This document shows, in pieces, positions 37,791 to 52,800 of a DNA stretch of 64,000 bases; positions within the stretch are counted from its first letter, which is position 1, and the number at the start of each line of letters is the position of its first letter. Both the position numbers and the translations under genes were made by a program. The stretch is taken from the NCBI GenBank assembly GCA_949316495.1, contig OX439002.1:50374531-50438530 (forward strand), written 5' to 3'. This DNA is from Amphiduros pacificus. Its lineage: Eukaryota; Annelida; Polychaeta; Phyllodocida; Hesionidae. The notes beneath the pieces are model-generated. The model searched no databases. It saw only the letters and a program-made list of their open reading frames with translations, and was not told the origin of the DNA.

Positions 37791-38180
37791 GTATGAAATC
37801 ATTGGCAGGTTCCATGCCGCCGCCACTCTCGCCTCAACATCACACGAGTCTTCAGGCCCAAAAAACGCCACGGCTCCTCGCTTCCAAAGTTTTGTCAGCT
37901 GTTTAGTCCCCTCCAGTGTATCGGCTTTAGTGTCTGCCCACATAAATTCCAGCTTGTGGCCACGAAGAAGGGACTGGTTCCTATTAATTTTTTCCACGGC
38001 AAATGACATTGCTCCTGAGATAATCCTGCCCTGTTTGTTTTTGACGAAGCCGTCCGAGGTATCCGCTGTCAAGTAACCCAAAGTGATCACATCGCCGTTA
38101 ACATGTAATATGCACCCCGTGAAAAGTAAAAATATGCACAGGTGAAAAGTACATACCAGCGTTAATAGTTCTCCTTTCAT
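37791..38180 (-). CDS. Gyc76C-like: Receptor guanylate cyclase, coding exon 1
   Basis: 130 codons. The first in-frame ATG is at 38180 (MKGELL...). It opens a signal peptide with a long hydrophobic core rich in Leu, Phe and Cys, ending near HVNG at about residue 28. The mature part starts DVITLGYLTADTSDG, typical of the ANF-receptor fold in Gyc76C-like cyclases, and goes on with a helix containing ISGAMSFAVEKIN. N-Q-S is a glycosylation sequon. FGPEDSCDVEARVAAAWN is the conserved loop, and its Cys pairs in relatives with the Cys opening exon 2. The exon ends NLPMISY at a TAC|GTGAGT donor, phase 0. The hydrophobic reading can be pushed further upstream only from a TTG, so I chose the ATG. A five-codon upstream ORF (38199-38182) ends one base before this ATG, if the transcript extends that far. 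A run of T/A resembling a TATA box lies close upstream but is too near the ATG to be trusted. Confidence 0.9.
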
Positions 38181-38181
38181 T

Positions 38182-38199
38182 TTAACTAACGTGTAACAT
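38182..38199 (-). promoter_or_regulatory. Possible 5-codon upstream ORF before the cyclase start
   Basis: ATG TTA CAC GTT AGT TAA ends one base upstream of the cyclase ATG. Such a short uORF can dampen initiation or feed reinitiation. It matters only if the mRNA 5' end lies upstream of it, which is not known. Confidence 0.3.
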
Positions 38200-38579
38200 A
38201 CAAACAATATATTTATATATATATTCTATGCTGGATATCTTTATGACTTGAGACCTAAATATCCAGTCTCGGCGTGAGGTAGCAGCATTAAATCACATGG
38301 TGTGATGTATATTACCTTTGGTGTTGGAAATTTAGTTATGTAGGCGTTTGTAGCAGTATAATATATAGCAACATGATCCGGATGAGTGATTATAAGTTGG
38401 TTTTGGTAATTTCCCCTTTATCATCTTCTCTGATAGCATATTCCAGTAGCTCTGGACAGATTGTCTGTGACAATGCTACTTGCTTGCCTAATACTTGGCT
38501 CGCACTGCCCAGAACAAGTAAGATCAATATATCCTATAATGGCTATTATCCAACATGTAATAATTGTCGGCCAGTGTTA

Positions 38580-39150
38580 TAACTGAGCGTCAACTCTGAG
38601 TAGTTGCGGCATCTGCATGTACATGTTCTTGCCAGATGTGGCTGAGAACTTTTCCTTAGCGGTCCTTAACAGGAGGTAAAATAATCTCTATGGCGCCTGT
38701 GTCTCTGGTGGCGTTGTGTGTGTGTTTGTGTGTGTGTATGTGTGTGTGTGTATGTGTGTGTGACTGTGTCGATGTGTACTCGTAAATCTCTTTTGAGGAC
38801 AAGACACGAAGACAACACTTTGCTTTTATATTCACCCCACCTGTCCTCCAACTTCTGCCTCGCTGCTCACTTTAAAGAAGAGCTAGCGTCTCCGGCCAGA
38901 ATGTCGTCTGCCGCAAGCCAATTTGTGACGCTGCAGACGACACTGTGCCTCTGTAAGCGCAGCAGATTCGCCTCGTGGTGTCGCTGACCGCTTCTTTTCA
39001 GGCCAGGGGTCTCCTTGCCTCTCCCAAATCGCACGTCACCTGCATTAAGCTCCGGGAAGAAAAGAGAAGCTTCGCCCTCATCTTCTCCGAGGAAATACTG
39101 CTCCTTTATTCACGTGCCCCAGCCGGTCTCTTACTGACGTACTCTGACCT
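38580..39150. promoter_or_regulatory. CpG-rich block upstream of the cyclase first coding exon
   Basis: Against an AT-rich background this stretch is G+C-rich. By eye there are roughly twenty CpG dinucleotides in the 300 bp from 38,860 to 39,140. It sits 0.4-1 kb upstream of the minus-strand start codon, where a promoter or 5' untranslated exon is expected. On the minus strand a TTCTTTACAG acceptor-like site lies at about 39,150 and a GGACAG|GTGGGG donor-like site near 38,842, so a noncoding 5' exon between them is possible. The block is interrupted by a TG-rich microsatellite at 38,715-38,762. No protein is recognisable in it. The promoter role is inference from position and composition. Confidence 0.4.
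38715..38762. repeat. TG microsatellite
   Basis: Imperfect (TG)n with TTTG and TATG interruptions, about 48 bp, in the upstream region of the cyclase gene. Confidence 0.9.
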
Positions 39151-40308
39151 GTAAAGAAATAACAATAGTGTTAGATTAGTCATGCTACTGACTGGACCAT
39201 TGATTGGTTTTCCGTGACCCAATGCCTGATTTACATTCTAATTTTACCGGACGAGAAGACATGGTTTTCTGCCTCTACTCTTGGCCCATCACATCAAGCA
39301 TCGCCTAGTGATGATGTCCAGTGAGTAGGTTCATTTTTCATGGATCGCTATTTCTTCATCATCAACCCGATCACTGCGTCTCCACATCTCATGGTTTGTG
39401 GCCGTTAATATCGATCAGCCCACATTCTATTAGACCAAAAGAGCAACACCGACGTAGAAGAACAAATTGCTAATATCTAGTAAACATTCATGGCAAATTG
39501 ATGATGATTGTTATAGTTTAAAATCTCCTCATGGTGAAATTAGACCTGGCCATTTGACCTGTTTACAAGATATTGAGTTTTGGTGGATGATGATCCATAC
39601 AGAAAAAAATAAAATGTAAGCATATTATTTAAATGCTGACATAAATGTACAATAATTCCCATGGAAATCTAGCCGTATCTATAATGTAGAATTGTATGAT
39701 TGAAGAATAATGTATATCATAATCATGTTTTTAAGATGCATCGACAAATGGCATATAGTACACTTAAGAATAGAATTAAATTACCTCAGATTACCTTTAT
39801 TTGTACATAATACTCTACACAACAGATCAATTAAACAAAAACAAAATCTTCTCATTTCTTTTAATGTTATCATGAGAAGTTAATTAAATCTGTGTCAACA
39901 TCTTGACAAATTGTTGTCAGGCTCAGGATATAGACTGATTTGACATGCAAGCTAAAAATAGAATCATGATGAATTGCTTAAATAGTCATTAGTCTTGGTA
40001 ATTATGTTTTTAGCGATATTTGCTTCCACATTTAGAAAACCCCTTTTCACCAAAAATCAATTCTTAATTACCAAATACATATTGCCACAAATCATATGAA
40101 CTCAATGTTCGGCTGAATTAATAAGGTCACATTCGTATGATATGTGTCTTAGTATATATTCTCATCAAAGTTGTCAATAGTTGGTTAGCTACATGTTGCC
40201 CATATTAACTGGATGGCAAGGCGATACATCACAGCTACCATTAAATCCTATCTCTTCTGTAATGACACCATACTCCTATTGGGAAAACATTTTCTTTATT
40301 CCAATTCT

Positions 40309-40439
<131 letters not shown>

Positions 40440-41332
40440 GTGGATGTAAAGGTTTTGCATTGCTCTCATTCAAGGTTATGCCTGCCATTCATCAAATATA
40501 ATCACTATCATATGCAATAATATGTGATTTTTTGGTATATAATGAAGCCTTTATAAAACAGAATTATGGATCTTCTTCGAGTCCCGGTGGACTTTAATTT
40601 ATGTTATTCTTAAAGTTACATTTCAATTCTGTCCAATAATAGGTTGAAAGAAAAAGATCAGTCAAATATTTACTTCATTTTAGATTGTTAGATGGGTATA
40701 GTCGACTCGTAATCCGATTTCGTTTGAATTAGTTTCCTTAAATACTAGAACTATTAGCGCTTTGAGATATTATTATACGTTGATCCAGGTGTAACGAATT
40801 TTGTAATTGGCATAAAGAAAACGGCAGTAATGGTATTTATAGAATGACAAAGTCATTATGTATCGGGATGAATAAAATCGTCTCCATTTCTCTTGTTTTG
40901 TAACAGATGCTCAATGTATATCTCTGTTGGCATGTGCCTAATTTTTTTAATTATTCTTCTTTGCAAGAAATTGCGAAAAAATGATGATGCATTGAGATTT
41001 AAAGTTTTACCACATATCCACAAATATGTAATATCAGGTTGCTGAGCTGATGGACTAGGCGATTTTGCCTAAAAATCACTTTTTAAGAAGCATGCAATAT
41101 TTGACTCCCGGTTTCTATTAATTATTTGCAACCATGTCTCAAAAGACTCCCGTTGTGAACTGAGTATTCAATAGTTGCTATCTCTAGTATAATATTTCAA
41201 TTGTTTAAGAATTGTTTTATTTCACTTTAAAATGTACAAAATTGTATGCTGAGACATTTTTTTTCAGATAGTAATATATTGACTCTTCTCGTCGCATTTA
41301 CCCACTCTATGTTGTTAATTTTGTTCCTTCTA

Positions 41333-41697
41333 TTTGTTTTATCAAATAGAGCCACGCATACCCATATCATAGTGTGAAGTTTGTTTTATCAAATAGAGCC
41401 ATGCATACCCATATCATATTGTTATGTTTGTTTTATCAAATATAGCCTTGCATACCCATATCATATTGTTAAGTTTGTTTTATCAAATAGAGCCACGCAT
41501 ACCCATATCATAGTGTAAAGTTTGTTTTATCAAATAGAGTCATGCATACCCATTTCATATTGTTAATTTTGTGTTATCACATAGAGCCACGCATACCCAT
41601 ATCATATTGTGAAGTTTGTTTTATCAAATAGAGCCACGCACCCCCATATCGTTTTGTAAAGTTTGCTTATCAAACTGAGCTACACATATCGATATGG
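41333..41697. repeat. 47-bp minisatellite, about 7.8 copies
   Basis: Unit TTTGTTTTATCAAATAGAGC then CACGCATACCCATATCATAT; the right-most copies are increasingly diverged. Confidence 0.95.
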
Positions 41698-43798
41698 AAT
41701 AACACATACTTTACCTTTACCACTCGCCAATAATTCTCGCTGGAAAATGGCTCGGGGGCCTGAATTTGGATGAAGAAATCTTTACAATTACATTTCTGTT
41801 TAAACATAGACCGAATGCGAGTTGACGTTATGTTAACTTGTGCCAGAAAGTTGACTACTTCGCGTAATATGGATATATAGAACATGACAAATTGTAAAAA
41901 TATGAGCACGGCGAATATTACATTTCATTGTGAAATCCTTCTAGATGTTTTGAATGGGTGGCTTCCTGGAATAATATGATCAAAACGACACCACCACGTC
42001 TCTGAATCAGATTACCCATTTTTAACACTTATTTATTCAACGGTCTAACTCCTGAATTTCCTTCCTGCAAAATATTCTAATTAAGCACATTCAGTATATT
42101 TCATGAGTCAAGAGACATCACTATTGTTCATCAAACCATTTTTCCTGGCTGTTTTAGTATTTAAGACTCTCTCCACCTGATGCTGCTAGTATTTAGTCCC
42201 ACGTGACCAATCTGATTTTTTCCCAGCACCTTTCCCCCCCGGTTTTCTCAACAGTAAGAGGCATAATCCTGATGAAAAGTGGGTCCGGTAAGTATGTCAC
42301 CGACTCCAGGTCCGGGCTCTAGGTGAAGAAGATCATGACGGAGCGAGACACAACTGATTTATTCCACTGGGAATTTTGTGGATGCCCTGATATTTTTACC
42401 AGGATATGAAGAATGTATCATCACTCGATTTTGCAGACATTAAAAAAATCAGTTTGACATAATTAGGAGATGGTATAGATAAAACCATGTTGCAGCCAAA
42501 ATTTAATTCAAATTACAGGGAGGACACTCCATTAAAATATAATTGATCCAATATGTTCTTATTCACTGCACATCGGCCGTAATGAACTCATTTATTATTA
42601 ATTGTAACCAGTGCTTTTTATCACCTCCATATAAATATAGACTTTTCATAGTGAAGCCAATGTCTATTAATTTATTAACATCGCATGGACATATACGTAA
42701 ATTAGAAAATTAAAGAATGCTTGTTTTGAGCACGCAATCACAATTTCTTATGTGATAATGATAATTTCGAGAACACAAGACCTAATTGGAGCAATATGTT
42801 TGCGTTTGAAGGAGAGTATGACATAAAATTAGACTGCTTCTATATGCTATTTTTACATTACTCTTCGTCTGATTTTCTGATGTAATTTTCATTAAAGAAT
42901 CCACGTTCCATAATGTCCAGGCGCAGTATGCATTGCAGAATCCATATGTGATTACAAACTGTTATGTAGACATATATAGGAGGAGGTCTTTTTGATATTT
43001 GTGTGACAAATATATGTATGCCTTATTTGATTGAAAATGTTTATCAATGACTTCGAAAATTAATAGGAATTACACTACAACATTGCATCAATGCATACAT
43101 ATTTATTGCACTAAGTAACGTTGGACGTCTGTTTTTTTAGTGATGGGCAAAATTGTTGCATATCTTAAAGCATTGTATGCAAAATCTACCAACACATAAC
43201 ATAGAAGTCAGACAATAAATAGATTTGCTATATTTTGTGTTGATGATCCGTAGTTTTGAAAAATGTGTTTAAAAAAAAGAAATTGCTTGTTTTGTTACTT
43301 CCTAAATTTATAGACTATTATGACATAAATAAGCAACAATTTGTACCCTGTAAAAGTTCTTGTGACACACAAGGTATCCCTGATGGGAGGCTGAATTGTC
43401 TTTCCAGTTTAAACTGTTTCTGCCTATGCAAGGGAAAAAGGTAAACAATGTAATTCTGGTATGACTTAATATAACATTTTGTGCACTGCCCTGGAGGTAT
43501 AAATGACCTCGGAGGGGGGCTATATAGATCATGCAAGATAAGGGACACAACATTGACAGATAACATCTCCGGTCCTGGGTCTCTCACGAAACTGTAGAAC
43601 GGAAGCGGAAATTGGCTTGATGGTGTTAATAGTGCCTTGTGGGTAGGGTTGTTTTGTGTCTGTTCCTACAAGTGTTGTGTTTAGCTGGATTTCCCTTATC
43701 TCTGACAAACATGTGACATTTCATAGTCTTGCACATAGTTATCATGATAATTATTTGAAAGACCTGAAAGGTAAATTAAGTTATATCAATTATAGTAT

Positions 43799-43842
43799 CT
43801 GGAAGGAATCTGGAAGGAATCTGGAAGGAATCTGGAAGGAAT
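43799..43842. repeat. 11-bp tandem repeat, 4 copies
   Basis: CTGGAAGGAAT repeated without mismatch. Confidence 0.95.
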
Positions 43843-44901
43843 CTGCAACGATTCAGATTATATTTTCCAAATATAAATTCATGGTTTTCATAAGTGCATG
43901 TGCTGATATATTGCGATGTAAAAAATTAATCTATCATCTTCCCAGGTTCGGCGTGTATTGAATACTTCATTATGTCATGTGACAGGCATCAATAATTTAA
44001 TCCGGTGTTTATTGTCTATACCTTTATTAGCAGATCTGGTGAAATGAGGAGCGTGCAGAAATCAGAATGTATTGACTCATTTCACAATTCTATGGTATTG
44101 TGAAGACATCTTAATTACAAGATGTGTGAATTTAATATGGACGCAATTGGATTTAGTCCTAATCCACTAAGAGCAGATTTAAAGCAGTCTGTTCAGAGCC
44201 AGGATTGCCAATGCATAGGTGTTGATCATCCCAGCAAAAACCTGAAATGAGGTCTGCAAAAAAAGTGATCTGAATTTGATTTAAGTGGATCTTTTGTTTA
44301 ATTATTCTCACCGTGAAGAGGAAATTTAAATTAAAGACCAATATCTCAAATATTGAAAAGAGTGATTTTCCCTCAGATTCAATTTCTGCAAGCCATATGT
44401 AGTGTATAGGTTCCTAAATCCCTTGCATTTATTTGAAGAGGTTTATTGAATTTATTTGCTTTTCATTCATCAATGACTTTGTAAAATATATATATCTGAG
44501 TATGCGAATTAATATGATATAGAAGTGTACCTCATCCATTAAAATTTGTATGATATAGTTGTTCTGCACTTCCTTTCCAGAGAAATGTGTGAAATGCAGT
44601 CACGATTAATGTGACAGGCGAATTCTAATTAGAAATCAAGGTATTTTTTTAAAAAGTCCTTTCCTCAAAGAGAAATTAAACTTCACAATTTCCGAAGGGA
44701 ATCTCGTGATTGCAATGAGATAACAATATCACTTTGTTAGGTTAGAAATTTAATTTTAGACCAACAAAAGATTTGTATTATTGGTAATGATAAAATACCT
44801 TCATCCCAAACTAGATTAATTGAATTAACATGAAAATGCTCACTTCGTTTTATATAAAATCTAAGAATATTAATTTTGAAGTTCATCCAGGCTCAATATT
44901 T

Positions 44902-44992
44902 GATATTATTGAAAAGGCACTGACATTATTGAAAGGCACTGATTTTCTTGAAAGACACTGATTTTATTGAATGACACCGACATTATTGAAAA
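44902..44992. repeat. 20-bp degenerate tandem repeat
   Basis: About 4.5 copies of ATTATTGAAAGGCACTGA-like units. Confidence 0.8.
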
Positions 44993-46134
44993 ACAAATTA
45001 GTCTATCATTAAATGACAAATCTTATTTTCGTAACATAAGAGATATCAGGCCTTGTTTTGAGCCATTTCTAACCAACTTTCAGCTACCATGTGTTTTTTT
45101 TTCAAAGCTTGGCTCCACTGTCACAATTGACTTTGCCGCTAACACAATACACATGTGTACCTGAATGTGAATGCATTCGCACCTTTATCCTGTTCAATGT
45201 TTTAATCTCCTACTCTGTTCCCAAACCAAAAGACTCTAAATTTTTGTATTTTCTCTTCAGGGAATAAGGCATCATGTGTTCCTGGGCAAAAAAAATGTTT
45301 TGTATTTGTATATGTGTCCTTGATCGCTTGTCCTCGAGTCGGAAATTACATTGAGGTTTGGGGGCGCATATTTAACGATGACACGTTCTTAACAATAGGA
45401 AGCCCTCCTTATTCTCTGTATTCTGCTCAGAATATTAAGTTCGCTGTACTCTCTCTGTTACCTTTTAGTTAGGGTAGCTCACCATCTTCAGTTGAGTGAT
45501 CTCACTATTCACAACCAGTTTCCTATTCCACTATGTCACATTACGTTTCTTATTGAGTTGAGTTGTCCAACTGTTTGCACAATGTTTTCTAATCAGTTTA
45601 GCCACCTTACTGTATGTACTTGATTTTACATTCAGTTTAATTACTTTGTTGTATTCACCATGTCCCCTGTTCAGTCCAGTGACCTCTACATCAGTAGAAA
45701 TGACAGACATAAGCCTGTATTTTACTATATGAAATACAGCTATAATACACGACTAAATACCGGTCTTTGAGGGCTATTTTAAAAACATGTTGCCAGTGAC
45801 CTTGATTTGAATGACCTTGAAGCTGAAAAACCTATTTAAGTGGATTTTACTATTTTTAACATCCATTCTTCTGATACTTGACGGACTTCAGATTGATCCA
45901 ATACAATCTTACGAACTTACTATCTTATAAAGTTACATATGGACCAACTGCAATACTGCAGTAATAAGTGTAGTACTGATCATTTCATGTTTTCAGTGTG
46001 TTTTCTTGTGATGGTGTTTACTATGCAGCTATTTATAAGCACACTAAATACTGAGTTGTTTTCAAATTACTACGTGCTTCTCATTATTATGCTCAGCAAT
46101 TTCAGACTATTAAGTGTCACAACTCAGTTTTTAC

Positions 46135-46334
<200 letters not shown>

Positions 46335-48519
46335 ATTTGTAAGGCGTTCATTGTGCACGTGCAGTGACTTCCCGTCTATGAACCATATATATCCTCATCA
46401 ATATTTCAAAAGTTTTCTACAACAATACTTAGATGCTGCAACGAGGGTATAAGTTTACCAGGAAATGATTGTGAGTTTCTTGGCAGCCATGAGGTACTTG
46501 TGCGAGGCGGCATCATGCAGCCATAGGCACCTGTCTAATTATCTATGCAAATCACATTAGCGAGACAAACCTGTGGCATTATAGCAGTATTGTTAGCCAA
46601 ATATGCTTTGTTTGTCACCAATCTTGACAATTGTGGAGACAGCAGGAATGAACCAGTTTTGTAGCCAAATATTAAAAAGCAACATTTTAGAATTTAACGT
46701 CATCGCCAGCATATTTGCCTGTACATAGAACAGAAATACATTTTAATAAGCATTAAATCACATGGAAAAAAAATAATTACACAGCAATTGGTGTGTCATG
46801 TTTTGGGGTTTTATACTATGAAGTTGGTCTCCGAGGGGGTCCTGCAAAATTGTATCTATGTGCTCCTCTTATCAGTATTCCCCTGATAAAACAGACTTGA
46901 ATATAAGGTTTGTAATGAAAAAAACCAAGACAGACTTGTCTTACTCTTAGGAAATATATATGACCGTCTGTATTCTGATAGTATATCTCCTTTGCGCAGT
47001 AGTAGCATTCATGTATATATGAATCAGTTGATGAATACTGTGACAAAATGCCACCAGTACAAAACTCTATTGAAGTTGACCCTTTCAGGGCAGATCTCCA
47101 TCACACACGAGATGTATATGTGTGGTACAGACACCGATATTGTGCCTTTCCCAAGTCTGAGGTCACACCTTCACTACACATCAAACACGCACCCTACTTG
47201 TATATTTACAAGGTTTGCAAGCAACATTCTGTGTGCTATGTGGCTTATTAATGCATGTTTCGGTATGAGCTGTCACTGTGCATTTATCTCATCGACTCTA
47301 TCCGTGCTATAGAAATCATCACTCTTCAGCAGACCACTGATCGAGTTTAATAAGAGAAACAACCGAGTTTCATGAATATTGTCACTTCTTTACTGTGTGT
47401 CAAATGTTTATTCAAAAAGAAATATTTCATTTTAATCAGCATATAAAAAATATGTAGACATGCTACATCTTGGTGTCATTGCTAAAATCTCACTCATATA
47501 CTGAAACTATCTATTTCCGTTTATCAAAATCTATGCAAGAGCGCCTACAAAATCATTGTCTATATCACGTTTAAATGAATTTAATGTCAGACCTTTCACA
47601 CATTTCACTGACATCTAACCACTTTGTCAATAGTCTGCAGAATAAAGCTTTTACTCACGCATTATTTGTTACCATGGAGCAAGCAGGTTTGAAGAAATAT
47701 CTATGAGCTCCACTTTTAACACTTTATCCCTGGTAGTACACAGATCTTCACAGTAATATGTGTATCATGACAATGCCGATGTTTCATACATTCACAAGAC
47801 CAACTTAGATTATATTGAATATTGACTCAAGTGATCGATGCTTATTAACGGATGATCCTGGCAGCTCCCAGCCTGACATATGTCCAGGTGTCTATCTCGC
47901 AAGTAGTGCACAGTTCACGCTCTGTGAGATGATAAGTTGGGAGGGAATCTGGTTTCACTGATGCGTACACTCACCTGTATATCATGTATATCACCTTCAT
48001 TATCGCCGTCATGCAACACTCCACACATCAGCCAGGGAAACATTATATCTATGTCATCGCTATAATTGCTGTATAAATAGAACAGCAATTTTGTACCATT
48101 ATTTCTATTTAAAAAAAGAATGATCAGGCTCTATATTTTATGTTTTCTTTAACATATAATATAGATGCATGGTACATTCTGATGTACCATGGCCTCACTT
48201 GCCTCAACAACAATGACACCAGTGACCAATATTACAGCTGTGCTTCTTTTTTAAATTTTAATCCTAATCTGAGACCTTTCTGGACGAACGCTTATTCATT
48301 GATATGGCCCCAAGCGCTATCTTCAGAGATAGTACATAAACATGACAATTTTAGCGAATACTAGGGAGGGCATCTTATCTTTGTTTTTCTCTATGATATT
48401 CAATGATATTCGCGTGATAATTTTTTAATTGTAAAGAGAACATATACATCCGTGTACACATATAATTACATACACATCGACTCACGTAGACATAAATATG
48501 GCCCATAAATATAGTTTAA

Positions 48520-48750
<231 letters not shown>

Positions 48751-49696
48751 GATGCTGCAACACTGAAAGAAGGGTAATATGAAGACGAGGCAGCAGGGTC
48801 TTTATCAAAGATGCCTGGTGAATCCTGATGCGGTTTGGTTGCCACCGTCCTCAGAACTAATGAACGGTGATTCAGGCCATGATAGATGGTAAGGTGTGCC
48901 CGACAACTTTGCTCATCTCTCCAGTTCCATATTATTACTCATCACACACAACATCCTATTTCAAGCAGATGAAATGCAGATTTTGAGCATGATATATCTC
49001 CTTATTATACTCACTCATTACCGGAGTGATCTTGTTCTTTAGATCACATCAAGCAGACAACTGAGATTCAGACAGAATATTTGAGAGTGAAATAAGCAAA
49101 TACCTAATCTAAATAAATCTTGCTAGATTTATTGGTAATATCTCATGTTTGAGAGCCATTTTGAAGCTGATTCTTAATATTCTCTGACACGTTTGCCAAA
49201 TTCGTTTAGCTCAGTAACTACCGGAAGTAGTCAATCTACCATATTGACTGACCTAATTAGAGATGAGAGGTTGTCCAATGTGTTATGATCATTCCGCCGT
49301 CAAGCATGGATAATTTCAAACTTATAATGGTTGCAGATATGCATGTAGATTAGCTATTTTCAATTAAGTGAACACCAGGCCAAATCCTAAATATAGATCG
49401 GATGCATTATGTCGTTTCATAAATATGTCATTATGGTCATAAACTTCATTAGTTTGACCTAGACAGATTGTATCATTCCATCTGGAAGGTTTATGATTAG
49501 GTTTAATGCCAGTGCGATAATTTTAGTGCATCTTTAATACTTTGTAATGTATTTGCTCAATGTACTTAACTTTGAAATATGTAAGCACTACGGAGCAAGA
49601 TTTAATTTCCCAAATGTCTCTTGGAGGAAGGGTATACTCAAGGATTAAGTACTGATTTTATCATTTCATATTTGTATGTATCAGTCTATATAAATC

Positions 49697-49865
<169 letters not shown>

Positions 49866-52800
49866 TACGATATATACCAATCATAGGGAATTGAGTCTTA
49901 AAATGTACTTAACTTTCTCATCAAATCTGTGCTTTAACGACAGTAGATAATTCTAACCCTTGACAAGTAACCTTACTCCTTTTTGGCTGATGTCATGCCA
50001 GTTATATCTTGACAAGGAAACAATACAATATCACCTGGCAACAAAATAAATATGTTTTTTACGCACAAAATAAAACTATGGGCTATGGCAATTTTGATAT
50101 CAACGTTTAAAGGAGTTTCATTTTTCTTTTTCAGTTAAAGCCTATTTCAGTGAATCATGATCCTTGTACCTGGTATCTAGTCACATTATATTACAAGTGT
50201 ATTATTCTGAGTGTATGAGGAGCTAAGGCATTGTGGGTAGGCTCACAGGTGCTGCTCACCAGCCGTATATCGTATTTGTCCTGATGGGGACATGTCATGT
50301 TGTCCCCCGGCAAGACCTACATTCTAGTTAGGTCAACGGCCGCTGAGAGAAAATAAGGGCAAGGTCACTTCACTGAACTCATCGGGACCCCTTTGCTTCC
50401 AAGTAAAATGCCTGATCACCCCATAATTACCAGCAATGCCTCCGACCTGATTGCATTACTCGGGTCATTTAATTGTTGATGAGTGTGAGGTCTTGCTGCA
50501 TACCAAGTCTGCCTCTATAGTGCGGGCGGATTTGCAGGACAATCTAGCCTCGCTTTGAAGTGAGTTATTCTGCCATGGCTAACACCGCAGTTCACTAATA
50601 AAGTCTAATCTTTGATAATTAATGGGCAACTGGTGAAGTGGCAGGCAACGCACATCGATGTTATAACACCTTCCCATCAACCTTCGCTGGTAATATTCGC
50701 AGTGCATTGTGGGATGAGTAGGGAATACTTTGCCCCCTAACCAGCTTCCGAGGAAGAAAAATCACCACATAATTGTTTCTATAATGGACATTTTCAGCAT
50801 TCTTGCAATCTCGTAGGATCACCAAAATAGTTTAACTTTCATCTCCGACAAAACAACAAGAGCGCTTAAGACTTGCTGATGCCTCTCGAAAGTATGTCTG
50901 AACGAATACAATTTATTTTCCTAATGAGATAGTTTATCGCTTGCAGCATTCGTTTCATTTCAGAATCCCAATGCAAACTTCTACAGAATTGCACACCACA
51001 TCGCATTGTCTCATTCAATAAGAATAATACTTTAAAACATCAAATGTTTTCATTAAAATCTCTTTTCAAACATATTCTTTGAGTGATGAGAGTCCATATA
51101 GACTTACTATTCGGTAGTAATCTCATGACGGCGAATCCCACTCCATATGACTTATTAGAGACAATCATATTCTTGACAAACAACAATGGCGGTAATGAGC
51201 AGAAGTAGAGTTTTGCGGATTAAGCAAAAAAAGAAGTGATTGCGTTGTGAATACTTGTCTGGCGGTTGCGTGTGTGGTATTGCCTCGCTCTCAGATTGCC
51301 TGCTAATTATGGCAGGCTTATGTGAGGCGAATCTCACAGCGCCCTGGAAGACAACAGGCTCTCCTCCTTGATGTCCTCATCATGGTGTACCATTACCTGC
51401 CATTGCATTCATTAGATATGTATCTTGCCTGCAACTATGCTTGACTCCGATAACAGGCTTTCTTACCACAGGGATCAATTAAAATAGAAGCTTCTCACTC
51501 TTGTTATCATCTAATGATCACACTAAGTGAGTAGTGATGAGTAGCGGTGAATAGCGGTGAGTACCGAGAAGCAACTCATCTGGAAATACTCCAGTATAGT
51601 TTCATTAGATTAATCGACCAAGCTAGTATTGATGAGGCTCGGATGAACATTATCAGGGTGCTTCTTAAGATGGATATAGGCTGTCACCAATTTATTTTTA
51701 TAAACAAATATCAAGTACATAATCTCTGCCTTTCTTTGAAAAGGATTCTTTAATTGAACATTTGTTTGTTTTGTTATTTCCGACTAAAGTCATCCTTGTA
51801 CAGCTTGATATAAATGTGATCTGTTTCGGGGAAAGGAAATGTAGTTAATATAAAGTTGTCATTCTCAAGATGGATGTGGAATATTTGATCTGATCAGCCA
51901 GTGACATGATGCCCATCTCAGCCATACTTTGCAGCAGGAAATAGTCTTGAATTACATTGCGTAGTGGTATCTGTATCCTATTTACCTACTTGCAAATTCA
52001 GCTGATGACATTTTTCATGACCTAAGCGAATCCGATCTCTGTATAATATACCCATACAATTTTCGAAACACAGTTCAATTATTGCTGGGCGTGTTAGATA
52101 CTGGAAATAGACAAAAATCAAATCAAATCAGGTCGCTATAGATTTTTGCTCAATTTAAATAATGCTGACAAATGCAATGTATTTTGCTGTTTTGTGCAGG
52201 AAGGGTATATGATGAATGGACCGGACTAAAACCTGACTGACCTGATCTAAATATGTATTTCCCAAATATTACAGGAGTCCATGCATTTTACATATATGAT
52301 ATCATTCCACCGACTTGAGCAGAAATTTAAACATGGAAAGGTTTATCTGCTTCGTGATGTTCTATGGCAAATGCTACAAGAAGCATTCGAGCGAAAAGAC
52401 GGAAGGACGGCAATCTTTAAGATAGCTTATAGATAGTTTGTGTGAGACTAATGGGCACGGAGCAGAATTCTGAAAGAAATATGGAGAGTTGTGGGAGACT
52501 GTTGATAGCTTAGTCCAGACATACAGAAGAGCTGGGCACTTGTGGGATCCAGCCACGATGGCAAACCATGAAGCATTGGAGAGAGGTATAATAGAAGTAC
52601 TTTGGGTGCACAAAGTGGGTAGAAGCTCACCGTGATAACAACTCAAATATGAAGAGGTACGAATCGCATTAGTTATCTCAGAAATGGGGTTTTCCATTGT
52701 TACTGAAGTGTTGATTGTCATTTGCTTTTGTCTACCTAAAAGCCTATTAGGCGTCTTCTGACTAACATCGTTTATTTGGTTCAATATTAGGAAATAAATC

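Larger units (their letters stand above)
3183..38180 (-). other. Gyc76C-like: Receptor-type guanylate cyclase gene, 5' part (locus)
   Basis: Gene span from the start codon to the last coding exon seen. Receptor guanylate cyclases are single-pass membrane proteins that make cGMP when a ligand binds the extracellular ANF-receptor domain. Four exons on the minus strand join with matching phases (0, 1, 1, then 0 at the last donor) and canonical GT/AG sites into 338 codons with no stop. From memory, the joined product follows Drosophila Gyc76C block by block: TLGYLTA, FGPE, NLPMISYKCA, PTFAR, YVFLG, ARSLLVV-like and KPPFN-like segments. Only the signal peptide and part of the ligand-binding domain are present; the transmembrane, kinase-homology and cyclase exons must lie to the left of position 1. 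Intron 1 is 31,051 bp and contains a gene on the other strand. A natriuretic-peptide-receptor relative in the same superfamily is possible, but the Gyc76C/32E-type sequence fits better. Confidence 0.9.
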
